A stretch of DNA of 64,000 nucleotides, from positions 23,210,067-23,274,066 of the forward strand of contig CM058230.1 in the NCBI GenBank assembly GCA_030180135.1, written 5' to 3'. This DNA is from Orychophragmus violaceus. Lineage: Eukaryota; Streptophyta; Magnoliopsida; Brassicales; Brassicaceae. The notes below the pieces were generated by a model. It was given only the letters and a program-made list of their open reading frames with translations. It made no database searches and was not told the DNA's origin. This document shows, piece after piece, positions 41,616 to 54,159 of this stretch; positions within the stretch are counted from its first letter, which is position 1; every line of letters starts with the position of its first letter. The position numbers and the translations under genes were made by a program.

Positions 41616-42263
41616 TGTTGGGAATGTCCTGAAATCTACCGTACTATCTCTAGAAAGTATGATAAGTGTCGAGATCAGACATAAGTCATAAATACTGGGT
41701 GATCATGATGACTTGCTAGAGTCCGCTCTTGATCTATAAGTTTAGGACTTATTACCAGTATTGTATGATCCCTAAGGGTCACACACCATAGCTAACGGGA
41801 AAGTTAACAAGGAATTAATACGGTAAGATGCAAGGCATTTACTGTATTTGTACAGAGAATTGGGCCAGACAAAAGACAGTCTTTTGTCTGATTTGGGTCT
41901 TGGACCCAAAAGCCTAATAGGCCATTAGTTTAATTACTTGGGCCCATATAAGGAAGAGGACAGGCGCCTAGGGCAAAAACACACCACCATCTGCGATTTT
42001 GCCTCAGCCGTATTCCTCTCTCTCTGTTAATTCCAACTTGGTCTAGCAGCCTGATCCAATAGCTTGTAAGCGTGTGGATACCTGAGGAGGAGCCGGTAAT
42101 CATCAGCTCTTGCAGATCTCGATATTCCATTGATTAATCCGCTGCAATCATAAGGTAATGATCCTGATCTGTTTATGATTCAACTGCAAATCACCTAGAT
42201 CCTAGATGATTATGTGCTAGGATGTAACCTGACAATTACACCATGAACACACATAATCCTACA
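41616..42263 (+). repeat. Copia 2 3' LTR
   Basis: 648 bp, one visible difference from the 5' LTR (A/G near 41837). Confidence 0.93.
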
Positions 42264-42793
42264 GGGGGCTAAAACTGAATGATGACGCTGGACTGAAAGA
42301 CGCATGGGAAGCTAGAGGTCGGGCAATGTAGGCCGGTTAGTAAGGAAGGAAAATGACTGCGGTAAATCTGACAGACGCACCACCGGCATAGGAGATGGGA
42401 GCACAAACAACAGAGATGGATTTGCGAGCATAGGGAAGGAATGGCCGAAGTCGTGAATAGAAGAGGTGGAGCGTCGAGCGCTAGCGAAGGCGGAGAAGTG
42501 AGAGTCAGAGAAACGAGCAGCAGAGAAGTGAGTGGCGGAGAGGCGAGCGGCGTAAATGCGAGCATGAGCATGAACGTTGGAGGCGGAGGGCCGGGAGGGT
42601 CCAGCGGAGGTACGACGACCGTGGTGAGCATGAGGAGGAAGGAAGCAGGCATGTCAGACGCCGGAAGAAGGTTGACAATGAGTAGACGACATCACATAAC
42701 TATGGATGGCGGCGGCAGCTACCTTGGGATGTACGTATGGGAGAGAGAGCACATTAGGGCAACAATTCATCTTCTTTTAGAGTTTAGAACATT

Positions 42794-44660
42794 GCATACA
42801 ACTAAATAATCTTACAAAATCAAGTAAATAAGTTTATACTAACAATCCTAATGATAATTGAAAAAAAAAAGAAATAGGAAAATAATAGCAAAGAAAACAC
42901 TAAATAAGGAAACAAACAAGATAAAAGAAGGATTCTAATATGAGATCAATGTGGACAATCCATGATGCTTCAATCAATCACACAATGCTAAACATGACCT
43001 AAGATCATTAATTAAGCTAATCCACTTCCATGGCCTTAATTTCTATGCTAATCATGCAATCATTCAACTTCCATTTGCAAATCACAAGACAAGCATGCAT
43101 TTCAATCAATTCAATCATGCATTTAGCAAAGTTAATCCTTTAGCTAAGAACTCAAATCCTAGACTAATCTGATTCCTTGAAATTAATTCCTTTGTCAAAT
43201 TCCCTAATCAAGATCACTTTCCCAATAGTGATTAAGCAAGTAACAAGCATGAAAACAAGTTTTTATTTACCAATCAACACCTTAGACAATCCTTTCCATA
43301 AGCTAAGAATGAAAATCCTTTAATTTGGTTCTTTGAGACATTTCATCAAACACCTTCCATACATGAAATATCTTAAGGTCTAAATCAACAAATCAATTAA
43401 GTCCACAATAATTAGTCTTGGACAATTTGTTTGTGAAAAATACCAAATCACTTTAAATGGATCCAAAACAACATTACTGTATGGATCTATATTGAAAATT
43501 CTTCAGTTTTCATCGATTAAATAAGGGTGAATTACTTGAAAATATAGTTGAAGTTATAAAATTGCAAATATTTAATTACAGAGATCTTATTATAAGTTAG
43601 TAAAAGCAAAATGAGTAAGATTCTACGATAAGCAATTTATTTATTTTCAAATCGACGAATTTCCTATCTATTATTTAATTGACTAACCCTTCATATTGGA
43701 ATGTGGATCCCCAGAGTACTAGGTAGTTGTGGTTAAACCACGTAAAATCCTTTATGAAATAGCGGCATAAAAAATCTTTTTGATCTAGTATGAAAACCAC
43801 CAAATAGAGAAGGATCAATGAAAATTACGTCCTAAACATCAAAGATAATTCTTAATCACATCCTAATCTAACTCATTCCAAGATCCAAAAAGATACTACT
43901 CACTAATATCCATGATCTCAACAAAACTCATAAGGATTTGGTTAAGAATCATGAGTAGTGAGCTTAAACATATAGAAATTAACAATGAAAAGAGAACTAT
44001 TTTAAAATGATCAACTTGTCTTTACAAAAGTCTTAGAACTTTAAAGGGAAAGAAATTTCATAAGAGAAAGGAAGATAAATGGTTTTTGGCCTAAAATGGA
44101 TTTTAAAAAGAATTGTTCGAATTGGGTCAACTCAAGACAAACCGAGTCTTGACAGAATTTAAAAGAGTCATATGCGGATTGTGATAGACACATATCCGGT
44201 ATATCGGTCATAACGCTTGCAATACAGCTGCATACACCTTGAAACTACTTCTATTGGAAAGTTAACTCAATTTCCACAACTTCAGTTTGAAGTCCCATTG
44301 CTAAATATCAAGGCAATGGATTCGTCTGACTAGATCTTTCAAACGCACCAGTTTGATCATTCATCAACGTTTCACTTTCAATCACTTTTTTGGCATCCAA
44401 ACTCTTCCAATGATTCATGGTTCACCTCCCAATCATCTTAAGACTTCAAAAATACTCCAAAATTATTTAAAACACTCCAAAACATGTAAAGAAGTGTAAA
44501 ACTCTATCTTAAACACACTAGATGCTCAAATGAATGATTTTCTAATAAAATGACTAAGAATGAATGCAAAAGACTAAATCACTATGCAAATGATCATACT
44601 AAAAACTATCCTTCCACACTTACAAAAGCTATTAAGCGACGGACATGAAACCTAATTTAT

Positions 44661-44664
<4 letters not shown>
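42794..44664 (-). repeat. Athila-like LTR or LTR fragment (A)
   Basis: AT-rich non-coding DNA sharing collinear motifs with the LTR at about 47490-49072: TGCATACAA, CTAACAATCCTA, CAAACACCTT, then a conserved block near CTACTCACTAAT. The two are clearly diverged, so they belong to different insertions or subfamilies. Its left edge is cut by the short non-LTR element. Confidence 0.5.

Positions 44665-44713
<49 letters not shown>
44665..44713. repeat. (TA)n microsatellite at duplication border
   Basis: About 49 bp of alternating A and T. It marks the left edge of the near-identical copy shared with 53460 onward. Confidence 0.9.
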
Positions 44714-44716
<3 letters not shown>

Positions 44717-47480
44717 CACTTCATGTCTTTGCCACCCTAATATGATTCTTGTTGTTGTTGACTCCCATCAAATGGGATTCAACCAATAAATGTCCAAAGT
44801 GGATATAATGAAGTTTAAGTGGAGATAAAGGATACTCGGACAAACGGTTGGCTTGAAATTTAAATGAGCCGGTCAACTCGCACAAGCCCATAACTGACAA
44901 TCAGATATTTGGTGAGGAAGTTAATACAAAACACGAGTTCATCACCTCATGGAGTAGAACTATAGAAGATAAGATTAAAGAATCATATCGGCGAATCATA
45001 GAGATTTCATGCATATTAATTTTCTTAACCAACATTATTCTTTGTATTCATACAATTCGTCAACAAATACATTTATTAATTTGTCTTGTATCAATTTCAC
45101 TATAGCGTTTTTATTTTTGTATTAGTTAAAAAATGTTGCCCAATTTATATCATCTTAATCCATTCCTGGAACCTGATCGTGCATATCCACAATGCTCAAG
45201 ACAAGATTGAGGTCTCGAGCTTTTCATAGAGGGTGAAGAATGTGATTCTCGCAGGAAGTAACAATGTCTTTTTCCTTTATGACTCAAACCTAAACTTTGA
45301 ATTTGACATCACATAGGAAACAATGCAGTTGAAAATTTTCAGAAAGAGACTCGTTAATATTTAAGATAGCCAAACCTAAAATCACCTCAATTATGTAAAC
45401 ATGCTTAAAGTCGATCAGCCACAAATGGGCTAACATCATAGATTCATCCCACGAAGCATGTATCCCTACAAAACCGAGCAACGGTTATGTTGAATGAAAC
45501 AGAGAAGAACAGAGCTCCAGCACTAGCTTGACCATGTACAGAAAAGGAAAAGCAAAACAGAAAATGCCTTCGTATCCTCAAAAGATACACTAGCAAATCG
45601 ATATGCTCCATTGGATCTAGATCCTTCTATCTAAAGCTATTTAAGCTCATGTGATGTAATCCGAAAATGTATCTTTGATCAATCAATATCAAATCATTTT
45701 CTTCGAAACTTGTCTTCTTCTCTGTTTCATTTCTACTTTCATGGTATCAAGAAAACAAGTTCGATCCCAAGTCCTTACAGTGTGTGTTTGTGGGATACAC
45801 CGAGAAGCATAAGGGCTATCGTTTCTTACATCCACCAACTGGTCGTGTTTACATCAATCATCATGTACTGTTTGATGAACAAAATTTTTCTTACTCCGAT
45901 TTCTGTCAGTGCTTCATTCCAGATGGGCCAACTCAGCTTCTTGTTTCCTGGTACAAAGGGTTTATATCAGAACCAGTGGAAAGTCAGCCTCCAACCACAA
46001 ATGACTTACCACCTGGAGTAGCTAAAAGAAGATTGGTTTCTTCTCAAGGACCAGTGAATCTCCTCTCACCTCAATTTGATGTTGGTACAGATCCTGCAAT
46101 TGATGATACAAACTCAAATGGATCAGTTACAATAGAAAATCAGCAATACGACGAAGAGTTTCCTCCTCTTCCTCAATCAAGTGGAGTACCTACAAATCAG
46201 AATGATCATCAAATAGTCACCAGAATCAAGGATGGGGTAAGAAAACCAAACCCAAGATACACTCTTCTTACCGTTAAAGGTGTTCCAGAAGAACCAAAAA
46301 CAGTTGCAGCTGCTCTAAAACACAGTGAATGAAAAAAGGCTATGAAAGAAGAAATAACAAAATGTCATGAAACCAAGACATGGTCTCTTGTTCCTGTCCA
46401 AGATGATGGTAATGTTCTAGGCTGCAGATGGGTGTTCAGAACTAAGCTCAAGGCAGATGGAACTTTGGATAAGTTGAGAGTACACATTGTAGAAAAAGAA
46501 TATGAGAAGGAAGAGGGTATTGACTTTCTGGAAACTTATAGTCCAGTCGTGAGAACTGCAACCGTAAGAACTGCATGCATCAAGCAACTATAAAAAAATG
46601 GCTTATCAAGCAACTAGATGTGAAGAATGCATTCCTTCACGATGATCTCAATGAGACTGTGTACATGAAACAACCTCATGGCTTTGAAGATGAGCAATTT
46701 CTAGGATATATTTGTTTTCTACATAAATCTATCTATGGACTAAAGCCAGTCTCCACGAGCATGGTTCGACAGATTCGGTTCCTTTTTGTTGACCTTGGTT
46801 TCATCTGCAATAAGAGTTATTCATTCTTGTTTATATATCATCATGGTGATAGCATTCTTTACCTTCTTCTCTACGTATATGACATGGTCGTCATTGGTAT
46901 AACGCTGCAACTATAAATTATCTTATGCTCTCACTGGGAAAGGAGTTCTGAATTAAAGATATGGGGGATCTGAGCTACTTTTTAGGCATCCAAGAAATAT
47001 TCACAGAGCAAGGTCTATTTCTTAACCAAGCAAAATATGCTTTTGGCTTGATTGAAACTCTGGGAATGTTGGACTATTCACCGATGCCGACATCTTTACC
47101 ATTGCAACTGGACTGAGTTCCACACCAACAAGATCTCTTTAGTGATCCAACGTATTTTCGCAGTCTGTCTGGCAAATTACAGTATCTCACACTGACAAAA
47201 CTAGATGTGCAATTTGTAGTGAATCTAGTATGTCAAAAGATGCATATGCCAACTGTATCTGACTTCTTGTTGTTTAAGAGAATACTCAGATATATAAGGC
47301 ACAATAGAGATGGGGTTATGTTTATCTTCTGTAACAGGTTCAGCCTTGACAGCCTACTGTGACTGCACAAGGTGCTGATATAAAGATTTTTCTGATCTTG
47401 AACTATCAATCACCTCAAAACACTATATTAGTCATTATAGTATATCAAATTTTTATCAATACAAAAGGGATAAGTTTTGT
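44714..47480 (+). mobile_element. Internally deleted Copia remnant, copy L
   Basis: Contains an LTR-like part ending TTTCA at 45741, a partial primer site (TGGTATCA, 45742), about 35 nt of leader, then a direct jump to the integrase C-terminus and RT. The 3' end breaks off in RNase H with no 3' LTR. It is nearly identical to copy R (53491-54159 plus 61822-63920) at a constant offset of about 8.78 kb once Copia 3 is removed. It preserves the Copia 3 empty site (AAACCTAAAATCACCTC) at about 45371-45387. Confidence 0.75.
45781..47360 (+). pseudogene. Copia pol remnant (integrase C-terminus, RT, RNase H start), copy L
   Basis: Reads CVFVGYTEKHKGYRFLHP, a copia integrase C-terminal motif, then a Ser/Pro-rich linker, then RT (CRWVFRTKLKADG, DVKNAFLHDDLNE, FLHKSIYGLKP). 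A TGA at 46330-46332 replaces a Trp codon and is shared with copy R. This copy also has a 1-bp deletion near 46572 that copy R lacks. The RT active site reads YVYD instead of YVDD in both copies, so one catalytic Asp is lost. The remainder (KDMGDLSYFLGIQE and onward) follows after another stop. Confidence 0.85.
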
Positions 47481-47489
47481 AACAAAAGG

Positions 47490-49072
47490 AATGCATACAA
47501 TTATGTCATGTAAGCCAATTAAATAGAGTTTTTATACCTAACAATCCTAAATGACAAAAGAAAGCAAACAAGTAAGTAAATGAGATGAGAGATTAAGCAA
47601 TGAATAAGAGAAAGGGCATAATATGAGGTCAAGGAACTAGGACTATCAAGAGATGATCTCACTTAGGCGTTTATCATTCACACAAGCAAATAAGGAAGGT
47701 TCAATGATCTATCAAATAGCTAATCACATTCTCATGTAACTAACCCTTTACTAATCAAGCATTAATCTATTTCTCAATATCAAATAAAAGATAACATGCA
47801 TTAAATCTCAATCATTAAACCATTCAAGGAAGCTTTAATCCTTAGTCTAAAACTCAAATCATTTTATCAATCTTATCTCTAAGCAAATATCCCTTTAATC
47901 AACTCTTAATCAAGAACAATCATCAGTTGTGATCAAGAATCAATTAAGCAAGCAAAAAAGTTCATTTTACTATTAAACACCCTAGACATCAATTCCCATT
48001 AGTTTGAAAAATATCTAATTAGGTTCTATCAATCATTTCATCAAACACCTTGTGAGCATGAAAAGCTTAAGATCTAAATCAACAATTTCTTGTAATCTAG
48101 CATAGAGATTAACATAAATAGAAGGATTAACACTAATAAAGCCCTAAACACTTTAGATCATCCCTAATCAAGTCCTAATCTACCTCATCTCGAAGACCCA
48201 AAAAACTACTCACTAATCATATTGATCACATCAAACCCCATAGAGATAATAATAGAAATCATGATTAGAGAGAAAAGATTATAAAAGATAACTGAGTAAT
48301 TGATTAAAACTAAAAATAAAAGATTACAAAATAGTTTGATCTCAAAGAGGTAAAGAAATATTCATAAGAAAGGAGATCTCCTCTAAAAACAGGTCCAAAA
48401 TGTATTTATAGTGTCTCAGCCCGTAGTGGTATTTTGGTAAATAGAAAAAGTCAAAGAAGAATCCATCGGACAGCCCATCAACTTGTGCGGGTCGATATTC
48501 CTTCATCGGGGAAGAACTGCCCGTTGGTTTAGGGTCGATGAAGTCTCATCGGACGGACATGGTCGATATAGATGGCTGATATTCTTACGGCCAAAATGGG
48601 ACGTGATCGAGGCGGAAATATCGGCTTGCTCTCGTCGATGGATACTGGTCGATGGAGTGAAAACGTTCTTGGCTGCCCGATGATGCAAGGTCGATGGAAT
48701 ATACTCGATCGATTAGCATCAGCTGATGTAATGCTGATGATGCGGTCCGGGTGGTGATGGCTTGTTCGTCTATGATGCATAGGATGCATGGGAATTCTTC
48801 TTCTCTTTTTTATTTTATTTTGTTTGCTTCCTCTCTCCTCTCTTGCTTTAGCTCTAATTTGACCTCCCAATCATACATAATCTTTTTAGCATCTCCAAAA
48901 TCCTATAAATCTCAAATAAACACTCTCAAGAACACTAAAATATGTAATTCATAACTTAACCATTCTAAGCTTCTAAATGTAAAAATTCCTAAGAAACTAG
49001 CATGATTAAATGCAAATTTAACCAAACATGACATAATAGAAAGCTAGAAATAAATAAAATGTGATAACATCA
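47490..49072 (-). repeat. Athila-like 3' LTR (B)
   Basis: On the minus strand it would begin TGATGTTATCACATTT, immediately after a G-tract (eleven C on the plus strand, 49076-49086) that serves as polypurine tract. The left edge near 47490-47540 is approximate. It contains GC-richer U3-like sequence near 48420-48760. Confidence 0.6.
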
Positions 49073-50943
49073 ATTCCCCCCCCCCCAAACTTGCATTTTG
49101 TTTGTTCGCTAGCAAACAATCAAAAACAAATAGGAAGAAGAGTTTTAAAGTGAAAGTCCAAAGCTTCCAAAAGTAATTATCAAGCAAAAATGGAAACAAA
49201 GTCTAGACAAGCAATTAATAGTTACAATCAAGCTTACTCTATTTCAAAATAGTTAGACATTCTCATAAACACAAGCATCAAGTCCAAAGCTCAACCACAC
49301 ATGACTTCCTATCCTCATTCCCTTAAACATTCATTAAGCAATTGTGAATCATGATTGTGCAAATCAAATGAACACATTTGGCTAAGGGTTTAAGGTCTTG
49401 AGATAAAAGTGATCACAAATGATGTGTGGGTTTCAAGAACAAAAGATCTCTCAATAAAGGAATGAACTATATCAAAATGTTAAGAGTAAGAAACAATTCA
49501 TGCATACAAGGATATATTCTCATTTTACCCAAATCCCTATAATGATCTTAACTCTTCTTCTAAACCCAAAGTTACCTTCCTAAGTTACCCTTTCCTTAAG
49601 ACATTTTTGCCTTCTTATCCCAGCTTTGATTACTTCTTCCTTTTTTAAACACTTAAAAGATTTCTTTTCTTTGCTTAGCTCTTTCTTTTCTTTTCACTAG
49701 TCTCTTTTCTTTTTCTTTTGATGTTTGACCCAACTTTGGCTTCTTTTCTTTCTTTTTACACTTGAGACTTTTTTATTTCTTAAGCACTTAGAGATATCAA
49801 CTTTTCTTTTCCTTTTTAATGCCCTCTTTCTTTTCTCAATCTTTTCTTCATTACCTTTTTCCTTTTTCTTCACAATGCCCCAAACTTCTTTCATGTCCTA
49901 TGTATAGCCCAATGATGTAAGGCTAGCACTACAATGAAAACTTATCCTTGTCGTTCCAAACTCAAAACTTTTTTCCGAGTTGATTCAAGAAAAAGGCATT
50001 TCATCTCTCACTACAGTGTTTAGGCTTGGAGTAAAGCTTAGTTTAAGGTGGGGAAATCTATTTAGACTAACAAAAGAATGGTAGAAAGGGAGAAGATATT
50101 CTAAGTATGTATCAAGTATCCATGAGTTCACCTTTCATTGCACAACATGATAATTCAAGTCAAGATTAGGAGTTCTAATAGATAGGGAAAGATTCAAATC
50201 ACAACATGTTTCAATCAAGAAGTGAACAATAATGCATGAGATCCAATAAGGGTTCTTCCTTAATTTCAATCTCACAAGATTCATCAAAAAACCACATGCT
50301 CAATCAATTTTTTTTAATAAGGAACACAAGATTTAGCTCTCAAACATTAATCAATGCAATCCTAAATGACTTCTAGACTCAATCATAAGCATGCCGATAC
50401 AACTGGATGACTTCTTTTTGTGAAAAGTTTCAAAAAATTTCAAATTTTAATGGTTTTCTATGCCTTAGAGAATGAATGAGACCCAAGATGCAATAAAAGA
50501 GGATAAAAACACAAAATATAACATTAGCAACTAGTCTCCTCCCCCAAACTTAAAAGACACAATACCTTGTGTGAGAGAAAGAAGAGAAGGAGACCAAAGA
50601 CAAAAGGAAAAACACAAAATGAAACAAAGATATGAAAAAGAGATTGGATTGGTTTACTTGGAGATTTAGGTGGAGTGAAATGTGATGGAGGAATGGGAGG
50701 TGGAGGCTAGAGAGTTCCCTCAAACTTGGATAAAAGCTTGGTTCTTCTTTGATTTCGCCATGATCTTTCTTCTTTCTTTCTCCCAATGCCAAGACCATAT
50801 GGCCTAAAACATGTAGAGACCTAATAGAGAGATCAACATTGCCTAAGTAACTTAAAACTTAAATCAATATATAAAAGAGATATACATTTGACTTCCTCCC
50901 AAGTGAGCTTGTTTTGAGTCACTAAGCTTGACTACATTTTCAT
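49073..50943 (-). other. Non-coding 3' region of the Athila-like element with polypurine tract
   Basis: AT- and CT-rich (strong TTTTCTTT runs at 49610-49880 on the plus strand), no RT, RNase H or integrase. It ends with the G-tract before LTR B. Confidence 0.6.
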
Positions 50944-53088
50944 TTAGTGAGGAGGTGGAGGAGTCTTGACCTTTTGGGTGATGGTCAAGACCTTGTTGAG
51001 ATGCTCTTGAAGCTTGATTGGATCAGCTTGGTGCTCGGGAGTAAAGATAGCTCTTTCACTTGAGAATTGTTTATACCTTCCCTTATATTTGACCTTGTAT
51101 TCAACTGTCCCATCCTTAAGCTTCAAAGGGTGAAGAGTGAGAATGTTGGGAGATTGAGTGAGAGTAGAGGTTGTGGGTGATTTTCCTTTCTTCCTTTTGC
51201 TCTTAAGAGGAGCTTTCTTTGCTCCATTCACCCCCTCTAAGGGAACACTTTCCAAGTGTTCACTCATCTACCATTTACTCCTCTCTCTGACTAAAGCATT
51301 TTTCACAACTTGTACAATCTTTGGAGAGTGCAACTTCTCAACCTTATCAACTTGTGGCTCCTTAATCCTCAAATCTCCCAAAAAGATGGATCCACATAAG
51401 TCAAGCTTGGAAAGACTAGCAAATGCCCTTTCCTCTACAAGATCAAGGTAACTTATGATAGTTCCGCAAGTGTTGATGGAGGAAGACTTCATGGGATAGA
51501 ACACCTTATCATTCACCTTGGTGAAAACTACCTTTTTGTTGTTGAAATCCATTGTTGCACCGGTAGTTTTGAGGAAATCAAAGCCTAGTAGGAGAGGAAG
51601 CTTCGTTCCCTTCTTCATCTTAATGACATCAAAATCAGTTGGGATGGTACAATCCCCAATCATCATTGGATAGTCCTTCATCTCCCAATATGATAATTTG
51701 GTGGAGGAATCACCAAATGTGAGAGTAGATTTGTAACTCTCAATGCTCTTGATCACAAATTATTCAACCATCTCAAGAGATATGAAACTCATATTTGAAC
51801 CGGTGTCACACAAGGCATCCTCAATCCTAAAATGGCCAAGAGAGAAAGATAAGGAGAACTTGTCTGGTGCTCCTAACTTAGGAAGTGATGTAGGAGCTAG
51901 CTTGGTTGTGGGTAGCACTTCCTCAACCATGTCTTCAGTCACAATTTCATCACAAAGACCAAGAATTAACTTCTCAATGATGGCTTTGTTATCCAATCTA
52001 TCATCTTTCTCCTTATCTAGTGGAGAACCATAGACAAGGGCTTCAAATTCAGCTACAATAATTTCATTTTCAGAATTGGAGTAGATGGTGTTGCAATGGT
52101 TGGTGAAATCAGCTTTTCCTTTTTACTTCTCCATTTGGAGAATTTTTGAATTCAAGGTCTCAATCAAGGAGGTGAGATCCTTGAGGTTTCCATCAACCTT
52201 AAAGTGGATACCAGTCATCCTCTTGCTCAAGTCCATTACACTATTTTCTTGTCCTTGGATGAGTTGTTGAAGCATTGTCTTCATTTCAGAGCCTTGATCC
52301 AAAGAAGTAGAAGCTTGAGCTTGAGGGTTGTAAGGAATCTTAGGTGGGAAACCTCCTTGTTGTCCTTGGAAGTTTGACCTAGGAGCATAACCTTGTTGTT
52401 GATTGAAAGGCACAAAGCCTTGTTGAGGTTGATAGTCTTGGCTCATATAGTTTTTGTAACCACATTGGAAGTTTCTTTGATTCCCCAAGTAGTTAGCTTC
52501 CTCTTGAGTGATTTGATCCACTTCCACAACTTCATGAAAACTTGATTGGTACAATGGTTTCTAATGGAGTGGATATCATTCTTCTCATTAGCTTGGATAA
52601 TCCCATCCAATTTGTCATTCACGGCTTGGATCTCTTTGCTAGTGGCATCCTCAACAGCCTTAACTCCGCTAGAAGCTCTGTCAAAGTCCTCATTATAGTT
52701 CCCATCACTCAAAGCAAGATTCTCCACTAGCTCCATTCCATCTTCTACATCATTTTCTAGCCATGTCAACAAGCATTCGGATTTTGGGAAGAACTCCACA
52801 GTAAAGATTGCTAAGTAGTGTTTCCTTATAGAAGCTTTCAATGTTGCGTTGAGAAAAACCCAATAGCTTGAGAAGTGATCGAACCCTGATCTTCTTGAGG
52901 AAAGCCTTATTACATTGATCCCAAGAGGTGATTGAACCCTGAGGTAGGTTCTTCTCCGATTGATGTGCTTTATCCGCAAGGGAAAAAGAGAATAAACGCA
53001 ACTTGAAGCTATCATAAGACAGTCCATTGAGCCTAGTTGTTGCACATATTTTGTCAAACTGATCAAGATGATCTAGTGGATCCTCCAA
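50944..53088 (-). pseudogene. Athila-type gag-protease, no reverse transcriptase
   Basis: Minus-strand frame. Gag starts EDPLDHLDQFDKICATT, typical of Athila-lineage gypsy Gag, then NYNEDFDRASSGVKAVEDA in another frame, then the Gln-rich QQGYAPRSNFQGQQGG region. A protease follows with CDTGSNMSFIS (about 51780-51820) and a downstream KLPLLLGFDFLKTTGA segment. The C-terminal 107 aa (50944-51267) are Lys-rich with VEYKVKYKGRYKQFSS, which I cannot assign. Stops at 52750, 52123, 51760 and 51268 and at least one frameshift break it. At 51268 the TAG directly precedes an in-frame ATG. Pol enzymes are absent, so the element was non-autonomous. Confidence 0.75.
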
Positions 53089-53431
53089 TGCCTATCCAGG
53101 AAACTGATTGTTCTGAACCATGGAGATTATGCATGCCTTTATCTCAAAGTCGTTGTTGGCTACACGAGGTGGAATTATGCCTTGTCGATTGTCATGAGTG
53201 TTGGTTGTCCATGATGTGTCCCAACCTTCCCAAATGAGCTAGTCTCTCTTGAACTCTCCTTGCTCTAGCAATTTCCTTTCCAAGGCCCTTATGTCTTCAA
53301 CTCTTTCCACTAAGTTTGTTGGACCTCTAGACCTTGTGTTCATGCACCTATAAGAGAAAGAAAGATAGAAAAGTACATAGATTAGTAAAGTAACAAATTG
53401 AAATTAGTATCAACAAGATATAAAATCCTAA
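53089..53431. other. 5' edge of the Athila-like remnant
   Basis: Leader-like AT-rich DNA upstream of the gag frame, with no 5' LTR or recognised primer site before the duplication border. Confidence 0.45.
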
Positions 53432-53454
53432 TAAATATCAAGGTAATGGATTCG

Positions 53455-53490
<36 letters not shown>
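53432..53490. repeat. Duplication junction with (AT)n microsatellite
   Basis: 53432-53459 repeats 44302-44329 of LTR A (one mismatch), then jumps to an AT repeat and on to sequence matching 44714 onward. About 335 bp of LTR A are missing between the two. Confidence 0.75.
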
Positions 53491-53493
<3 letters not shown>

Positions 53494-54159
53494 CACTTCA
53501 TGTCTTTGCTACCCTAATATGATTCTTGTTGTTGTTGACTCCCATCAAATGGGATTTAACCAATAAATGTCCAAAGTGGATATAATGAAGTTTAAGTGGA
53601 GATAAAGGATACTCGGACAGACGGTTGGCTTGAAATTTAAATGAGCCGGTCAACTCGCACAAGCCCATAACTGACAATCAGATATTTGGTGAGGAAGTTA
53701 ATACAAAACACGAGTTCATCACCTCATGGAGTAGAACTATAGAAGATAAGATTAAAGAATCATATCGGCGAATCATAGAGATTTCATGCATATTAATTTT
53801 CTTAACCAACATTATTCTTTGTATTCATACAATTCGTCAACAAATACATTTATTAATTTGTCTTGTATCAATTTCACTATAGCGTTTTTATTTTTGTATT
53901 AGTTAAAAAATGTTGCCCAATTTATATTATCTTAATCCATTCCTGGAACCTGATCGTGCATATCCACAATGCTCAGGACAAGATTGAGGTCTCGAGCTTT
54001 TCATAGAGGGTGAAGAATGTGATTTTCGCAGGAAGTAACAATGTCTTTTTCCTTTATGACTCAAACCTAAACTTTGAATTTGACATCACATAGGAAACAA
54101 TGCAGTTGAAAACTTTCAGAAAGAGACTCGTTAATATTCAAGATATCCAAACCTAAAAT

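Larger units (their letters stand above)
35108..42263 (+). mobile_element. Copia 2: young non-autonomous Ty1/copia, gag intact, pol destroyed
   Basis: LTRs 35108-35755 and 41616-42263 (648 bp each, one visible substitution), primer site 35757-35769, polypurine tract AGTGGGAGAT 41606-41615, TSD GGGGG at 35103-35107 and 42264-42268. A full Gag frame (37363-38253) is present. Pol is riddled with stops, frameshifts and a deletion of about 0.4 kb removing the front of RT. The contrast between fresh LTRs and an old, ruined pol indicates mobilisation by proteins of another copy. Copia 3 in this window has near-identical LTR 5' halves and is the natural candidate family. Confidence 0.92.
33506..42778 (-). 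mobile_element. Short non-LTR retroelement (LINE-derived?), split by Copia 2
   Basis: The two parts 33506-35107 and 42269-42778 form a unit of about 2.1 kb flanked by 15-bp repeats, AGAGTTTAAAACATT (33491-33505) and AGAGTTTAGAACATT (42779-42793), one mismatch. On the minus strand it ends in a GTTGACAAAAAAAA tail, as plant LINEs do, and starts with a GC-rich leader (GCTGCCGCCGCCATCC). I find no endonuclease or RT frame, so it is either a LINE with a large internal deletion or a separate non-autonomous family. It contains a minisatellite (33950-34080) and a 128-bp tandem duplication (34824-35079). Confidence 0.65.
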
